From the NCBI RefSeq assembly GCF_018614035.1, contig NZ_JAGGPA010000026.1, forward strand, positions 1 to 64,000: a stretch of 64,000 bases of DNA, in the 5' to 3' direction. Positions within the stretch are counted from its first letter, which is position 1, and each line of letters opens with the position of its first letter. Below are positions 1-8,305 of the stretch, piece by piece. Position numbers and translations under genes: made by a program. The stretch is from Streptomyces sp. ISL-96 (GTDB taxonomy: Bacteria > Actinomycetota > Actinomycetes > Streptomycetales > Streptomycetaceae). Below the pieces are notes generated by a model. The model searched no databases. It saw only the letters and a program-made list of their open reading frames with translations, and had not been told where the DNA came from.

Positions 1-48
1 GAATAAACCAACAGCGTCCGCTCACGCGGACCGGGCCTTCTGCCTTTG

Positions 49-68
49 CAGTCTCATCCGCAGTCTCA
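49..68. repeat. Left integrase arm-type repeat
   Basis: CAGTCTCATCCGCAGTCTCA recurs at 13321-13340 with two mismatches, in the same orientation. Within itself it holds two copies of CAGTCTCA spaced by 12 bp. The copies lie about 50 bp from the window start and about 100 bp inside the right tRNA core. This position suits arm-type binding sites of a tyrosine integrase or excisionase. The binding role is inferred. Confidence 0.6.
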
Positions 69-1325
69 ACGGGGCTGTTCGGGATCTTCCTTCGTCGCCT
101 CGTCGTCGCTCTTGGCGACCTCCCAGATGAGTCCACCGACCTGCTTCGCGACGTCTTGCAGGATGCCGCCGGTCACGTGCTGGTAGCGGGCCGCCATCGC
201 CGTGGACGACCAGCCCATGATCTGCATCACGACACGCTCGGGGACTCCAAGGATGAGCAGCACCGTGGCCGCCGTGTGCCGCGCGTCGTGCAACCGGCCG
301 TCGCGCACCTTGGCGTCCGCGAGTAACTGCTTCCACGCGTCGTAGTCGGTGCTGGGCACCAGGGGCGCCCCGACGGGCGAGGTGAAGACGAATCCGGTCT
401 CCCGCCATTCCTGCGCGGCCCGCACCCGCTCTCGCTCCTGCTCCTGCCGGTGCAGCTCCAGAAGCCGAACCAATTCGTCAGGGACCCCGATCACGCGGCG
501 GCCGGCGCGGGACTTCGTGTTCGCCGTGTCCTCGTTCTTCCTGACGCGCTGCTTGCAGTAGCCGGGCTTGCGCCCGCACTCACCGCCGCATCCGTGCAGG
601 TACTTCGGCCGGAGACGGTTCTTACGCACTCGCAGGACGCCCGCCTTGAGGTCCACGTCCGACCAACGCAGACCCAACGCTTCCCCCTGCCGGAGACCAA
701 GGGCCAGGGCGATGGACCAGCGGGCACTGTTCCGGACCTTGGCCGCTTCGGAGAGGAGCCGCTGCACCTCTTCGATGTCGTACGGCTCGACCTCTTCGTC
801 TTCGATGCGGGGCGGTACGGCAAGCGTGGCGACGTTCCGGGTGACGTGGCCGCGTCGCATGGCGTGGTTGAGCGCCGTCCGGATGGTGCGGTGCGCCTGG
901 TGTGCGGTGGCGGGCTTGCTGCCATGGGTCAGCATCTTCGTGTAGAAGCGCTCCAGGTGCTCCGGCTCCAGCTTGTCCAACCGGTGAGCACCGACGCCGG
1001 GAACCAAGTGCACCCTGACGGCGACCTCGTACCCCGCATACGTGTTCTCGCGCACTGATGGTTTGGCAATCTCCTCAACCCAGTGCTGGAGCCACGCCTT
1101 GACGGTCCACGGCCGCCCCGGCTTCCGAACCTTCCCGGCGTCCCGCTGCTTCTCCAGTTCCCGGACCTTCTTGATCACCTCCGCCTCGCTCTTTTTGCTC
1201 ATGACGTGGCGCCGGTCGGGCTTACCGTCGTCACGAACGCCGACGGTGACGCGACCGTGCCAGTAACCGTCATTGCCGAAGTAGATGGATGACGCCCCGT
1301 CGGGACGCTTGGCACGCTTGGCCAT
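66..1325 (-). CDS. int: Tyrosine site-specific integrase
   Basis: This 419-residue phage-type integrase catalyses recombination between the element's attP and the tRNA-Ser gene. An N-terminal arm-binding and SAM-like region (about 60-165) precedes a catalytic domain with the R of GLRQGEALGLRW, the HDARH box (H-x-x-R) and the nucleophile Tyr in AARYQHV near the C-terminus. A Cys-rich insert (GCGGECGRKPGYC) inside the catalytic domain may bind zinc, as in other actinomycete integrases. The ATG at 1325 is chosen because AAAGGAGAT precedes it; an upstream in-frame extension has no such site and overlaps xis. The gene follows xis by 10 bp, so the two are probably co-transcribed. Confidence 0.95.
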   Translation of the reverse strand: MAKRAKRPDGASSIYFGNDGYWHGRVTVGVRDDGKPDRRHVMSKKSEAEVIKKVRELEKQRDAGKVRKPGRPWTVKAWLQHWVEEIAKPSVRENTYAGYEVAVRVHLVPGVGAHRLDKLEPEHLERFYTKMLTHGSKPATAHQAHRTIRTALNHAMRRGHVTRNVATLAVPPRIEDEEVEPYDIEEVQRLLSEAAKVRNSARWSIALALGLRQGEALGLRWSDVDLKAGVLRVRKNRLRPKYLHGCGGECGRKPGYCKQRVRKNEDTANTKSRAGRRVIGVPDELVRLLELHRQEQERERVRAAQEWRETGFVFTSPVGAPLVPSTDYDAWKQLLADAKVRDGRLHDARHTAATVLLILGVPERVVMQIMGWSSTAMAARYQHVTGGILQDVAKQVGGLIWEVAKSDDEATKEDPEQPR

Positions 1326-1335
1326 GAAATCTCCT

Positions 1336-1590
1336 TTACGCGGCCACAGGCCGGGCCTGCATCTGGGCGGTGAGGTAGTCGCTGAGCGCTTGAACGGGGA
1401 CGCGGCGGAGCCGACCAATGGGCACGGTCTGCACGGCTCCGTCGCGGATGAGGGCGTACATGGTGGTGCGGCCGACACTGATTCGGCGGGCCGCCTCCTC
1501 CACGGTGAGCGCGAGAAGAGTGGGGTCGAATTCGTCTTCGCTCGAACCGGCTTGTACTGCCGAGGGTTCGAGCGCACGGGCCACTGTCAC
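1336..1590 (-). CDS. xis: Excisionase / helix-turn-helix protein
   Basis: This 84-residue protein has a MerR/excisionase-type winged helix (about residues 27-75, LTVEEAARRISVGRTTMYALIRDGAVQTVPIGRLRRVPVQ in two halves). Such proteins bend attachment-site DNA and steer the integrase to excision. The start is GTG at 1590 behind GGAGGGA. It sits directly upstream of int, the usual xis-int order in pSAM2-like elements. The region just upstream (1645-1885) carries the GTAGCGG repeat cluster, so its promoter may overlap those repeats. Confidence 0.9.
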   Translation of the reverse strand: MTVARALEPSAVQAGSSEDEFDPTLLALTVEEAARRISVGRTTMYALIRDGAVQTVPIGRLRRVPVQALSDYLTAQMQARPVAA

Positions 1591-1644
1591 GAAAGTCCCT
1601 CCTTGGCGGAGATCCGGGAGCCCAGGGCCCCCTCCCTGTCAGGT

Positions 1645-1885
1645 CCGCTACATCCGCTATGCCGCTACATGGCAGGTCAGAGGCGGGTTTCGTGTAGCGG
1701 AAAGCGCAGATGTAGCGGCTACGACGCCGTTCATCAGCCCTGGCTCGCGCGGAGCTGGGACGGAAGCGAGGGCGCGCGTAGCCGCTACATCGGATGGGTT
1801 CCGCTACGCCGCTGTGCCGTCTGAGCTGGGCAGTAGCGGGTGAAGCGCTTGTAGCGGAATTTCCGGAGGGGGCGGGCAGTAGCGC
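1645..1885. repeat. GTAGCGG / CCGCTAC iteron-like cluster
   Basis: Eight exact copies of the heptamer GTAGCGG or its complement lie at 1645, 1662, 1694, 1712, 1782, 1801, 1833 and 1851. One-mismatch copies lie at 1654 and 1879. Several neighbours are spaced 8-9 or 18-19 bp apart. Two places form the near-palindrome GTAG-CSG-CTAC (1712-1722, 1778-1788). The cluster fills the gap between the replication ATPase gene and xis and runs into the 3' end of the ATPase gene. This suits a replication origin with initiator iterons, or a TraB or Xis binding site. Confidence 0.7.
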
Positions 1886-2988
1886 TGCCATGCGTCGTGG
1901 AGGTCGACGGCGTAGTAGCCCTTGAGGACCCCGCCGGATGTGCGGATGTTGCGTGAGGTGATGGGTTCGTTGTCGGCGGTCACGTAGTCGCGGAGCATTC
2001 GGGACAGGCGGCGGGAGTCGAGCGGTTTGCCTTGGAGGTCGGCCCACGGGGCGTCGTCGAGGGCGTTGAGCCGGTCGACGACGGCGATGGTGGGGAGACG
2101 GTCGACCCCGATGAGGACGTGATCGCGCAGGTCGGTCAGCAGCCGGATTCCGAGACTGCCTTTGTCGTCGCCTTGCGAGGCCTTGACGAGCTGCACACAG
2201 GCGGCGCGGGCGCGCTGGGGCCAGGTCCCGCCGGCGGCGTCGGCGACGGCGAGCAGGGGTTCCCACACGTCGGCCGGCCGGTCGGTGACGCCGTCGGGCA
2301 TCTCGGGCCAGGCTCCTTGAACCCGGTCGCGGACCTGGCCGGCCCATACGGCGAGGCGGTCGCGCAGGACGTTGCCTTGCGGCTCGTGGATGCCCTGCCG
2401 GAAGGGCTCGACTTTCTCGTTCCAGGCTCGGCGGCGCATGCGGATGATGACGGAGCGAGTGAGGATCGTGTCGGGCAGGGAACCGAGTCCGGCCATGGCC
2501 ACGGCGCAGTAGGACGGGAAGCCCTGGACGGTCTGGTTGGATCCGTCGCCCACGCACCGGTACATGAGCCGTCCACGGCGGTGTCCGGCGTTCAGGAAGC
2601 CCCGGAGCTGTTCGTTCTCTCCAGCCTTGGGGCCAAAGACGGTGTCGATCTCGTCGAAGACGATCGTGGGCCGCTCGCCTTCGATGCCGGACACGGCACG
2701 GAACAGGGCGGACGGCGAGGCGTCCACGGCTGCCATCCGGTTCGGCACCAGGGTCTCGACGATTTCCAGCGCACGCGACTTGCCCGACCCGGGTTCGGGT
2801 GACAGGAAGGCGATGCGGGGGGTGGAGTCGAAGGCGTCGATCAGGTGGGCGTGCGCGTCCCACAAGGTGACCGCGACGTAGGCCGCTTCGGTCGGGAAGA
2901 CGTTGAAGCGGCGGTGGAAGGCTTCCACCTCGTTGAGCAGTGCCGCGCCGTCGATGGGTGCCGTGGTCTGCGGTGCGGTGCTGGTCAT
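1804..2988 (-). CDS. DUF3631-type ATPase, replication protein
   Basis: This 394-residue P-loop ATPase has a Walker A motif (PEPGSGKS, about residue 65) and a Walker B-like PTIVFDEID (about 107). A C-terminal DUF3631 region includes LRDHVLIGVDRLPT and SRRLSRMLRDYV. Proteins of this type follow prim-pol genes in AICEs and phages and are thought to act as the replicative helicase or initiator partner. The ATG at 2988 overlaps the stop of the preceding small gene (ATGA), so the three-gene run from 4249 down to 1804 is translationally coupled. The direct replication role is inferred from context. Confidence 0.8.
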   Translation of the reverse strand: MTSTAPQTTAPIDGAALLNEVEAFHRRFNVFPTEAAYVAVTLWDAHAHLIDAFDSTPRIAFLSPEPGSGKSRALEIVETLVPNRMAAVDASPSALFRAVSGIEGERPTIVFDEIDTVFGPKAGENEQLRGFLNAGHRRGRLMYRCVGDGSNQTVQGFPSYCAVAMAGLGSLPDTILTRSVIIRMRRRAWNEKVEPFRQGIHEPQGNVLRDRLAVWAGQVRDRVQGAWPEMPDGVTDRPADVWEPLLAVADAAGGTWPQRARAACVQLVKASQGDDKGSLGIRLLTDLRDHVLIGVDRLPTIAVVDRLNALDDAPWADLQGKPLDSRRLSRMLRDYVTADNEPITSRNIRTSGGVLKGYYAVDLHDAWQRYCPPPPEIPLQALHPLLPSSDGTAA

Positions 2989-3338
2989 GCGGCGGTCCTT
3001 TCTGCGCTGGGGTTGCGGAGGGGGCACGCGTCGCGGTGGGCGGCGTGGTCCTCGATCAGGTCCAGGACTTTGCGCCGTCCGACCGCGCTGCGGTCACGAC
3101 CGCACGCGCACGTCGAAGTCGCGGTGGGCACGGTGCCTTTGGGAGCGACGATGTGCAGCCAGGCGACGAAGTACCGTCCGTCGCCCTGCTGCGGGTCAGG
3201 ACCAACAGCAATGGGGACGGCCTGACGGCCGACGACCTTCAGCGCCCTCTCTGGGTGGGGTGCCGGGGCCGGTTCGGCGTGGTCAGCGTCAGCGGTGGCG
3301 GGGAGGCATTTCAGATGGGGATTGGGGCGGGCGCTCAC
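2985..3338 (-). CDS. Small Cys-containing protein of the replication operon
   Basis: This 117-residue protein has no recognised family name. It contains a CACGRDRSAVGRRKVLDLIEDH block and a following HRDACP. The two Cys-containing patches around residues 81-108 look like a zinc ribbon. The GTG start at 3338 overlaps the prim-pol stop (GTGA), and its own stop overlaps the ATG of the DUF3631 gene. This tight coupling suggests the three products are needed together in replication. An in-frame extension to 3404 would overlap the prim-pol gene and was not used. Confidence 0.7.
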   Translation of the reverse strand: MSARPNPHLKCLPATADADHAEPAPAPHPERALKVVGRQAVPIAVGPDPQQGDGRYFVAWLHIVAPKGTVPTATSTCACGRDRSAVGRRKVLDLIEDHAAHRDACPLRNPSAERTAA

Positions 3339-4249
3339 GTCGCCTCCCTCGGCCGGCAGTTGCGCAGCGACCAGTTCAGAACGCTGCGCAAAGTGGAGCG
3401 GCACTGGGATGCCGGGAGTCCGGCCGACTCACCAGCCGTCTGAAATGCCTGCTCCACCTCCTGTCGGGTCAGGTCCCCCCATCCGACGAACCGGGCCACC
3501 TTGCGGGCACTCTCGAACAACTGGGCCTCACGGCGGCCCTCTTTGGCCGCTGCCACGAGTTCGGTCTCTCGTTCCAGGGCGGTCTTAGCGGCCCGGTTCC
3601 CATGCTTCGGCAGGGCGAGCCGCAGCGGCTGCGCGGGGCGCTCAGCGGGCTTGAGAGCGTCCAGCAGCCACGGAGGCAGCGGAGCGACCGGGCGAGGGTC
3701 AGCCACCGTGTAGCTGCCGCTGTGGAGGGTGCTGCCCGCCGCGACGACGTACCCGCCCCACGCCCGGGTATCGACGAGCGGTGCGAGACCGCCGGCGGTG
3801 TTGCTGAGCCGGGTACCGGGCGGGGCGGTGAAGTACAGGTGCTCTCCGCCGCTCGCAGTCCGGGTGCGGTAGGTGATGGGGACGGGCTGCCCGGCGCGCT
3901 CGCAGAGCGCCTTGAATGTCGTCACGCCGCAAGGCGTGCCCTTACTGCCCTTGTGCTTTGGCATGTCGAGATCCACGACCACAAGCCCGGAGGGACCGGT
4001 GGCAATCCCGACGTTGAACGGCCTGTCGGCCCACGCCCGGCGGATGCGGTCAGGATCAGTGGTCGCTCGCTGCTCCCACTTGCGGTGCCCACCCGCGCAG
4101 TCCCCGGTGCCGGGGCAGTGGGCTTCGCCGTGCAGGGCGGGGCGCTTGTCGTCGGGGCGCAGCGGGAAGACGTGCCAGCCGCGTTCCGCCGCTTCCAAGG
4201 CAGCGTTCAGTAAGCGGCGGGATCGCGGGATGGGGGTGGGTTGAGTCAT
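3335..4249 (-). CDS. Bifunctional DNA primase/polymerase (prim-pol)
   Basis: This 304-residue protein has an N-terminal prim-pol domain (about 1-200). It shows the GWHVFPLRPDDKRPA opening, a Cys pair (CPGTGDC), the metal-binding D-x-D in VVVDLDMP, GEHLYF, and a glycine-rich RAWGGYVVAAGS segment. A helical C-terminal primase-associated region follows. It would make primers and short DNA for element replication, which places the element with prim-pol-type AICEs. GGAGG lies 9 bp before the ATG at 4249; a TTG at 4264 is a weaker alternative. It is the first gene of a coupled set. Confidence 0.9.
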   Translation of the reverse strand: MTQPTPIPRSRRLLNAALEAAERGWHVFPLRPDDKRPALHGEAHCPGTGDCAGGHRKWEQRATTDPDRIRRAWADRPFNVGIATGPSGLVVVDLDMPKHKGSKGTPCGVTTFKALCERAGQPVPITYRTRTASGGEHLYFTAPPGTRLSNTAGGLAPLVDTRAWGGYVVAAGSTLHSGSYTVADPRPVAPLPPWLLDALKPAERPAQPLRLALPKHGNRAAKTALERETELVAAAKEGRREAQLFESARKVARFVGWGDLTRQEVEQAFQTAGESAGLPASQCRSTLRSVLNWSLRNCRPREAT

Positions 4250-4333
4250 GCTGGAGACCTCCAACAGGTCTGTTGTGGACTGGAGAACCAGGGCGGCCGT
4301 CGCTCGCCAAAGTCACGGCCGCCCTAGCCATTG

Positions 4334-4471
4334 CTAGGCGCAGGTGCAGTCAGGGCGTTCGCTGCTGCCGTCCGCGCCGCATCCGCAGCAGTGCGGGTAG
4401 TCGTACGGGTCGGTTCCGTCGGTGGGGTCGCACAAGTCGCAGTCGGTGAACTCGTCGTCGTCCTCGTACAT
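4334..4471 (-). CDS. 45-residue Asp/Cys-rich small protein
   Basis: The ORF starts at ATG 4471 behind GAGAGGA and encodes an acidic peptide beginning MYEDDDEFTDCDLCDP. It has Cys pairs C-x2-C near residue 11, a CCGC cluster near 28, and a terminal C-x-C. The regular Cys spacing suggests a zinc-binding micro-domain. It lies between the Spd-like gene (4496) and prim-pol (4249) on the same strand, so it is probably part of the element's operon. No function is known. Confidence 0.6.
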   Translation of the reverse strand: MYEDDDEFTDCDLCDPTDGTDPYDYPHCCGCGADGSSERPDCTCA

Positions 4472-4495
4472 GGGCGGGCATTCCTCTCGGGTTGG

Positions 4496-4948
4496 TCAGT
4501 GGTGGAAGTGGTTGCGCTTGATGACGGCCTTGCGGATGTTGACCGTGGTCCCGGCGCTGTCACGTCCGGTACCGAGGGCCTGGACGGCGATCCAGCCGCC
4601 GAAGATGACGGCGGCCAGGATGATGAGTTGCTGGACGAACGCGGCCAGGGCGGCGATGAATCCGGTGAGGATCAGCAGTCCGCCGCATGCGGCGGCGAAC
4701 CCGATTCCACCGAGCGCGATGTTCACCGCCGCACGGCTGACGGCCGGCCGCTGCTCGACCGGAGCGGGTGCCGGGGCCGGGGTGATCGCGTAGCCGGTGA
4801 TCACACGCCCGTCCGGCAGGATGACGCTCGCCACGGCAGGGGCGGTGCCCGGCTGCACCGGAACCAGTGGCGGTGCCGGAATGGGGATGGGCTGGTGGAC
4901 AGTCACGGCCTGTTCTGCGGGCTGGTGGCCAGGGGTCTCGGGGTACAT
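4496..4948 (-). CDS. Spd-like small membrane protein
   Basis: This 150-residue protein has a Pro-rich N-terminus, a short VILPDGRVITGYAI motif, and two adjacent hydrophobic helices (about 85-135). The C-terminus ends in basic and His residues (RKAVIKRNHFHH). Two-helix membrane proteins near the translocase gene of Streptomyces elements are usually spread (Spd) proteins, which help plasmid DNA move along the hyphae; DUF6251 may be its family. AAGGAGA precedes the ATG at 4948. The spread role is inferred from topology and position. Confidence 0.65.
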   Translation of the reverse strand: MYPETPGHQPAEQAVTVHQPIPIPAPPLVPVQPGTAPAVASVILPDGRVITGYAITPAPAPAPVEQRPAVSRAAVNIALGGIGFAAACGGLLILTGFIAALAAFVQQLIILAAVIFGGWIAVQALGTGRDSAGTTVNIRKAVIKRNHFHH

Positions 4949-4972
4949 GCGGAATCTCCTTTTCGGGCAGGC

Positions 4973-5128
4973 CAGGGAGGCTGAGGCACCCCCTTGGTTG
5001 GGCGCGTGGAGCGGGTTGCGTGGGTGCTGACCTGGTCGCTTCCCTGACTCCCTGAGAGATCGTTTGCGCAGGTCAGGAGCAGGGAGGCGGGCCAGGGAGC
5101 CGGTTAGGGAGTTCTCCCTGTCTCCCTG
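4973..5128. repeat. CAGGGAG repeat cluster, candidate transfer locus (clt)
   Basis: Six exact copies of CAGGGAG or CTCCCTG lie at 4973, 5048, 5080, 5093, 5114 and 5122. Near copies lie at about 5040 and 5105. They fill the 203-bp gap immediately after the 3' end of the TraB/FtsK-type gene. In Streptomyces conjugative plasmids the clt locus, made of short 8-bp repeats bound by the TraB C-terminal winged helix, lies next to traB. Assigning this cluster as clt is inference from position and repeat form. Confidence 0.6.
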
Positions 5129-5151
5129 ACCCGCCAGGGGTGCGGCTCCCT

Positions 5152-7272
5152 CTATCGGGCGGCGGAAGCGGAATCGTCGGTGTCGCGGTTGGTGAGGGCG
5201 CGGGCGACGCGGTCGCGGCCGACGACCATGCGGCCGTCGGACTTGTACGGCTCCGCGCCCGTGCCCTCCAGCACCCGCTTGAGGTCGGCGTGCGTCCACG
5301 CCCCGTAGGCGTCTTCCGACAGCGTCGCGAGCCGTTGCAGCACGTCCTGGGTGAGCACCCGGGGCGCGTTCGCGATGACGGTGGCGATGTCCGCGAGCGG
5401 GTCGCGCTCCTCACCCCGCTCGATGACGTGGAGGGTGGTGACCCCGTCGCGCATGGCCCGGGCGCGGGCGGTGATCTGCGCGGCGGTCTCGGTGTCGATG
5501 TAGTGGGTGCGGACGGTGATGGATGCCTGGCCGGCCGGGATCTCGATGCCGTCGCTGGCGACGACCAGGGTTCCCTTGTCCAGGCCGGGACGCAGCAGGT
5601 TCGGGGCGGCGCCGCCGTCCACGGCCTTGTCTCCCAGCGCCATGCGTGCCTGCGACTCCGTGCCGAGTGCGAGTGAGGCGCGGGTGTGGGCGCCCTCGCG
5701 GACCAGCTTGGGCAGGTTCTGGTCGGTCGGGTCCTGCGTGCCCTGCCACAGCGTCACGTTGACCGCACGTCCCTGGTTGTGGATCTTCCGGGCGGCCATG
5801 AAGTACCGGGACGTGGCCTTGGACCCGCCGTAGGGCCGCTTCTCTTCGTCGACCATCGGACACATGAACGCCACCTGGGCTTCGTCCACGATGAGGACCA
5901 GCGGCGGGAACACCGTGCCGGGCGGGGCCTGGAGGCGCCGTTCCATCTCGCTCACGCCGCCCTCGACCATCTCGGTTGCCTGGATGACGTGGTCGTCGGT
6001 CGGCCCCTGAATCAGCACCGTGGCCAGGCCATCCCACATCGCCCAGTCACCAGCGCCCTTCAGGTCCGCGAGGCGGAATTCCACGCTGCGGTCCAGCGCG
6101 AGCCACAGAGCGAGGGCGCGCAGGGCGGCGGTCTTACCCTGGTTGGACAGGCCGGTGATCAGTAGGTGGCGCTGGTACAGGCTCAGGGCCGCCGCGTCGC
6201 CGCGCAGGTCCTGACCCCACGGGGCGCGTCCGGTCTTGTAGTTGGCGGTCAGGTCCTGGTCGGTGGTGAGCGGGGACGGGCCGATCGGCTCGTCCAACGC
6301 GCCACTGTCCGCGATCCACAGCCGGACGGTGCGGGCCGCCTGCGGGATCGTGATGAACACTTCGTGCTCGTGGCGGGCCAGGTTCTCGGCAAGCTTCCGG
6401 CGCCGGTTCTGCACCTCGTTCGTGGAGACACCGGAGGGCAGGGTCACATCGACTTCCACGCCGCACCCGGCGATTCGAATCGGGCCCAGCATCGAAGCGC
6501 CGGCGTCGCCCATCTCCTTGATGGCGTTGCGCAACGGGGCGATACCGAGGTTGCGCAGCGCGAGGACAACGATGGACGGCGTGATCGGCTCCCCGTCACC
6601 GTTCCGGGCGTTGGTCGGGAGTGCCCACTGGGGTGCAGCCTGCTGGTGCTTGCCCACCGCCCACAGGCCGAGCAGGGCCGCCCAGGGGCCCAGGGTGACG
6701 AGCGGGCCCCAGGTCACGGAGATGATCAGGACGATCCAGCGGACCAGCTCGATCAGCGCCATGGTCGGCGCCGCGATGTCGGTCCAGTCCTTGTTGGCGA
6801 CGGCGAGCATGATGCCGAGGACCAAGAGACCACCCGCGCCGATCCCTGCTCCGGCCGCGATGCCCTTGGCGGCATCGAGCGGGGCGGTGAGCAGGTCCAT
6901 GCGCCGGCGGTGGCGCTCCTGGCGGAAGTGCCGACCGCGCTCCTCCCACTCCGCTGCGGCTTCCATGTTCCCCGCGGCTTCGGCAGCACGGAGCAGGCGT
7001 TCGTAGCGGGAGGCGGTGCGTCCTTCCCAGGTGCGGCGGGCCACGATCCTGGTCCCGCCGACGACGTAGAGGCCGTGGCGGGCCGCAGCGCGGCAGGCGG
7101 TCTTGGTGCGCTCGTGAGTGGCCACCGTGCGGACACCCCGCGCGGAGCGCACCCACAGGGGCACAGGCGGCTTGTCAGCGGCGGGCGTTGCTGCGGCAGC
7201 CGCCACGACCACCGACGGCTGCTCAGGGGCGGTGGTGGTCTCTTCGAAGAGGCGAACGACGTTGTCGCTCAT
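5152..7272 (-). CDS. FtsK/SpoIIIE-type conjugative DNA translocase (TraB/TraSA-like)
   Basis: This 706-residue protein is the single pump that moves double-stranded DNA between mycelia in Streptomyces conjugation. After a soluble N-terminus, hydrophobic segments (about 145-225) anchor it in the membrane. The motor domain has Walker A GLSNQGKT (about residue 375) and Walker B PLVLIVDEAQ (about 465). A C-terminal winged-helix-like region (YGAWTHADLKRVLEG onward) would read the recognition repeats. The ATG at 7272 has CAGGAGT upstream. The repeat cluster at 4973-5128 follows directly and is the likely recognition locus. Confidence 0.92.
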   Translation of the reverse strand: MSDNVVRLFEETTTAPEQPSVVVAAAAATPAADKPPVPLWVRSARGVRTVATHERTKTACRAAARHGLYVVGGTRIVARRTWEGRTASRYERLLRAAEAAGNMEAAAEWEERGRHFRQERHRRRMDLLTAPLDAAKGIAAGAGIGAGGLLVLGIMLAVANKDWTDIAAPTMALIELVRWIVLIISVTWGPLVTLGPWAALLGLWAVGKHQQAAPQWALPTNARNGDGEPITPSIVVLALRNLGIAPLRNAIKEMGDAGASMLGPIRIAGCGVEVDVTLPSGVSTNEVQNRRRKLAENLARHEHEVFITIPQAARTVRLWIADSGALDEPIGPSPLTTDQDLTANYKTGRAPWGQDLRGDAAALSLYQRHLLITGLSNQGKTAALRALALWLALDRSVEFRLADLKGAGDWAMWDGLATVLIQGPTDDHVIQATEMVEGGVSEMERRLQAPPGTVFPPLVLIVDEAQVAFMCPMVDEEKRPYGGSKATSRYFMAARKIHNQGRAVNVTLWQGTQDPTDQNLPKLVREGAHTRASLALGTESQARMALGDKAVDGGAAPNLLRPGLDKGTLVVASDGIEIPAGQASITVRTHYIDTETAAQITARARAMRDGVTTLHVIERGEERDPLADIATVIANAPRVLTQDVLQRLATLSEDAYGAWTHADLKRVLEGTGAEPYKSDGRMVVGRDRVARALTNRDTDDSASAAR

Positions 7273-7339
7273 GACGGAACGACTCCTGACTGCCCCAACT
7301 CGTGGGGCGAGAAAGAGAAGGAGGAAAGGGGAGGGCGGA

Positions 7340-7909
7340 TCAGGCAGCGGCGGCGGGAACGAGCTGCTTAGCGAGGTACTCGACCCCGTACGCCTCGCGC
7401 TCTTCCTGCTCCAGGCAGCGGTCGTGCTCCCGGGACTGGCGGCGAGACAGCCGCTCGACCCCCAGGTCGTGGCGCAGGCCGGACACGACGCGCTCACGCA
7501 CGCCCTTGCGGCTGAGCTGCATCGCGTGGACCAGCTCGTGGACAAGCGTGATCGCGAATGTGGCTTCGTTGGGGTGCTGGTCGACGTTGATGACGACCAG
7601 CACCCCGCCGCTCACGAGCGGGACGGCACGGCCGGCGGCGTCACGGGCGAGCCGCTTCGCCGCCCGCAGCGCGCGGGCCTGCTCCCACTTGTCGACATCA
7701 CCAGCCGCCTCGATCTCGGCGGCGGTGGCCACCTCTGCCATGCCCCGCGCTGAGGTGAGGACGACCTGTACGTCGGGCATCCGGCCGGGCACGGCCCGCT
7801 CCACGATCGGTACGGCCTGCTCAGCCAGACGCTTGGCCGTGCGCAGGGTCGCGCGGTAGCCGAAGAGCTTGTGTGTGCTGACGGTCAGCTTCACTACGTC
7901 TCCGTTCAT
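7340..7909 (-). CDS. Zinc-metallopeptidase-like protein (HELVH)
   Basis: This 189-residue protein carries TLVHELVHAMQ near residue 125, an HExxH zinc signature inside a predicted helix. A later acidic helix (EQEEREAYGVEYLAKQ, about 168-183) could supply the third ligand of a gluzincin. The N-terminal half is helical and basic. It has no signal peptide, so it would act in the cytoplasm. It lies 67 bp upstream of the translocase gene and 9 bp after the RRQRL gene, so it belongs to the transfer operon. Peptidase activity is inferred only from the motif. Confidence 0.65.
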   Translation of the reverse strand: MNGDVVKLTVSTHKLFGYRATLRTAKRLAEQAVPIVERAVPGRMPDVQVVLTSARGMAEVATAAEIEAAGDVDKWEQARALRAAKRLARDAAGRAVPLVSGGVLVVINVDQHPNEATFAITLVHELVHAMQLSRKGVRERVVSGLRHDLGVERLSRRQSREHDRCLEQEEREAYGVEYLAKQLVPAAAA

Positions 7910-7918
7910 CGCCGCAGC

Positions 7919-8305
7919 TCAGGCGGCAGACTCGGTGTCGGGGTAGGCGCAGGTCACGCACATGCCGAGCGACGTCGGGATGCAGTACCCGGCATCGGTG
8001 CGGCACTTCGGGCAGGTACGGCGGGCGCACATCGCCTTGGCGAGCGCGGCCCACTTCGCCGGCGTCATCGCACGCACCGGCTTCGCCGCATCCACGCGGT
8101 AGAGGAAAGCGACGGCCACCCCGCCACGACGGCGGGAGGAACGGCGCATGACCTGTCCGGCGATCTCCTGACCACCGGGCCGTAAGCCGCGCGCCCGTAA
8201 CTGCCGACGGGTGGCGTAGCCGTCCGGCGCGAAGCGCCACGGGAAGGTCGGTATCCCGTACTTCGCGCCGGACGGGTCGTGGCACTTGCCGAACGCCGGG
8301 GACAT
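7919..8305 (-). CDS. RRQRL-motif zinc-binding protein
   Basis: This 128-residue protein has the family's conserved opening (FPWRFAPDGYATRRQLRARGLRPGG), a basic middle (RRSSRRRGG), and a C-terminal zinc ribbon of CPKC followed by CVTC (about 98-120). Proteins of this family occur in actinomycete integrative elements next to DUF2637 and translocase genes. Their function is not established; the ribbon and basic patch suggest nucleic-acid or partner binding. The ATG at 8305 shares one base with the preceding gene's stop (TGATG). Confidence 0.8.
   Translation of the reverse strand: MSPAFGKCHDPSGAKYGIPTFPWRFAPDGYATRRQLRARGLRPGGQEIAGQVMRRSSRRRGGVAVAFLYRVDAAKPVRAMTPAKWAALAKAMCARRTCPKCRTDAGYCIPTSLGMCVTCAYPDTESAA

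Noticed and set aside
450..1058. Long plus-strand ORF opposite the integrase
   Set aside because: It is the antisense shadow of a clear integrase gene; its translation has no recognisable domain and no ribosome site.
1645..1885. CRISPR array interpretation of the GTAGCGG cluster
   Set aside because: Repeats are only 7 bp, occur in both orientations, have irregular spacing, and no cas gene is present.
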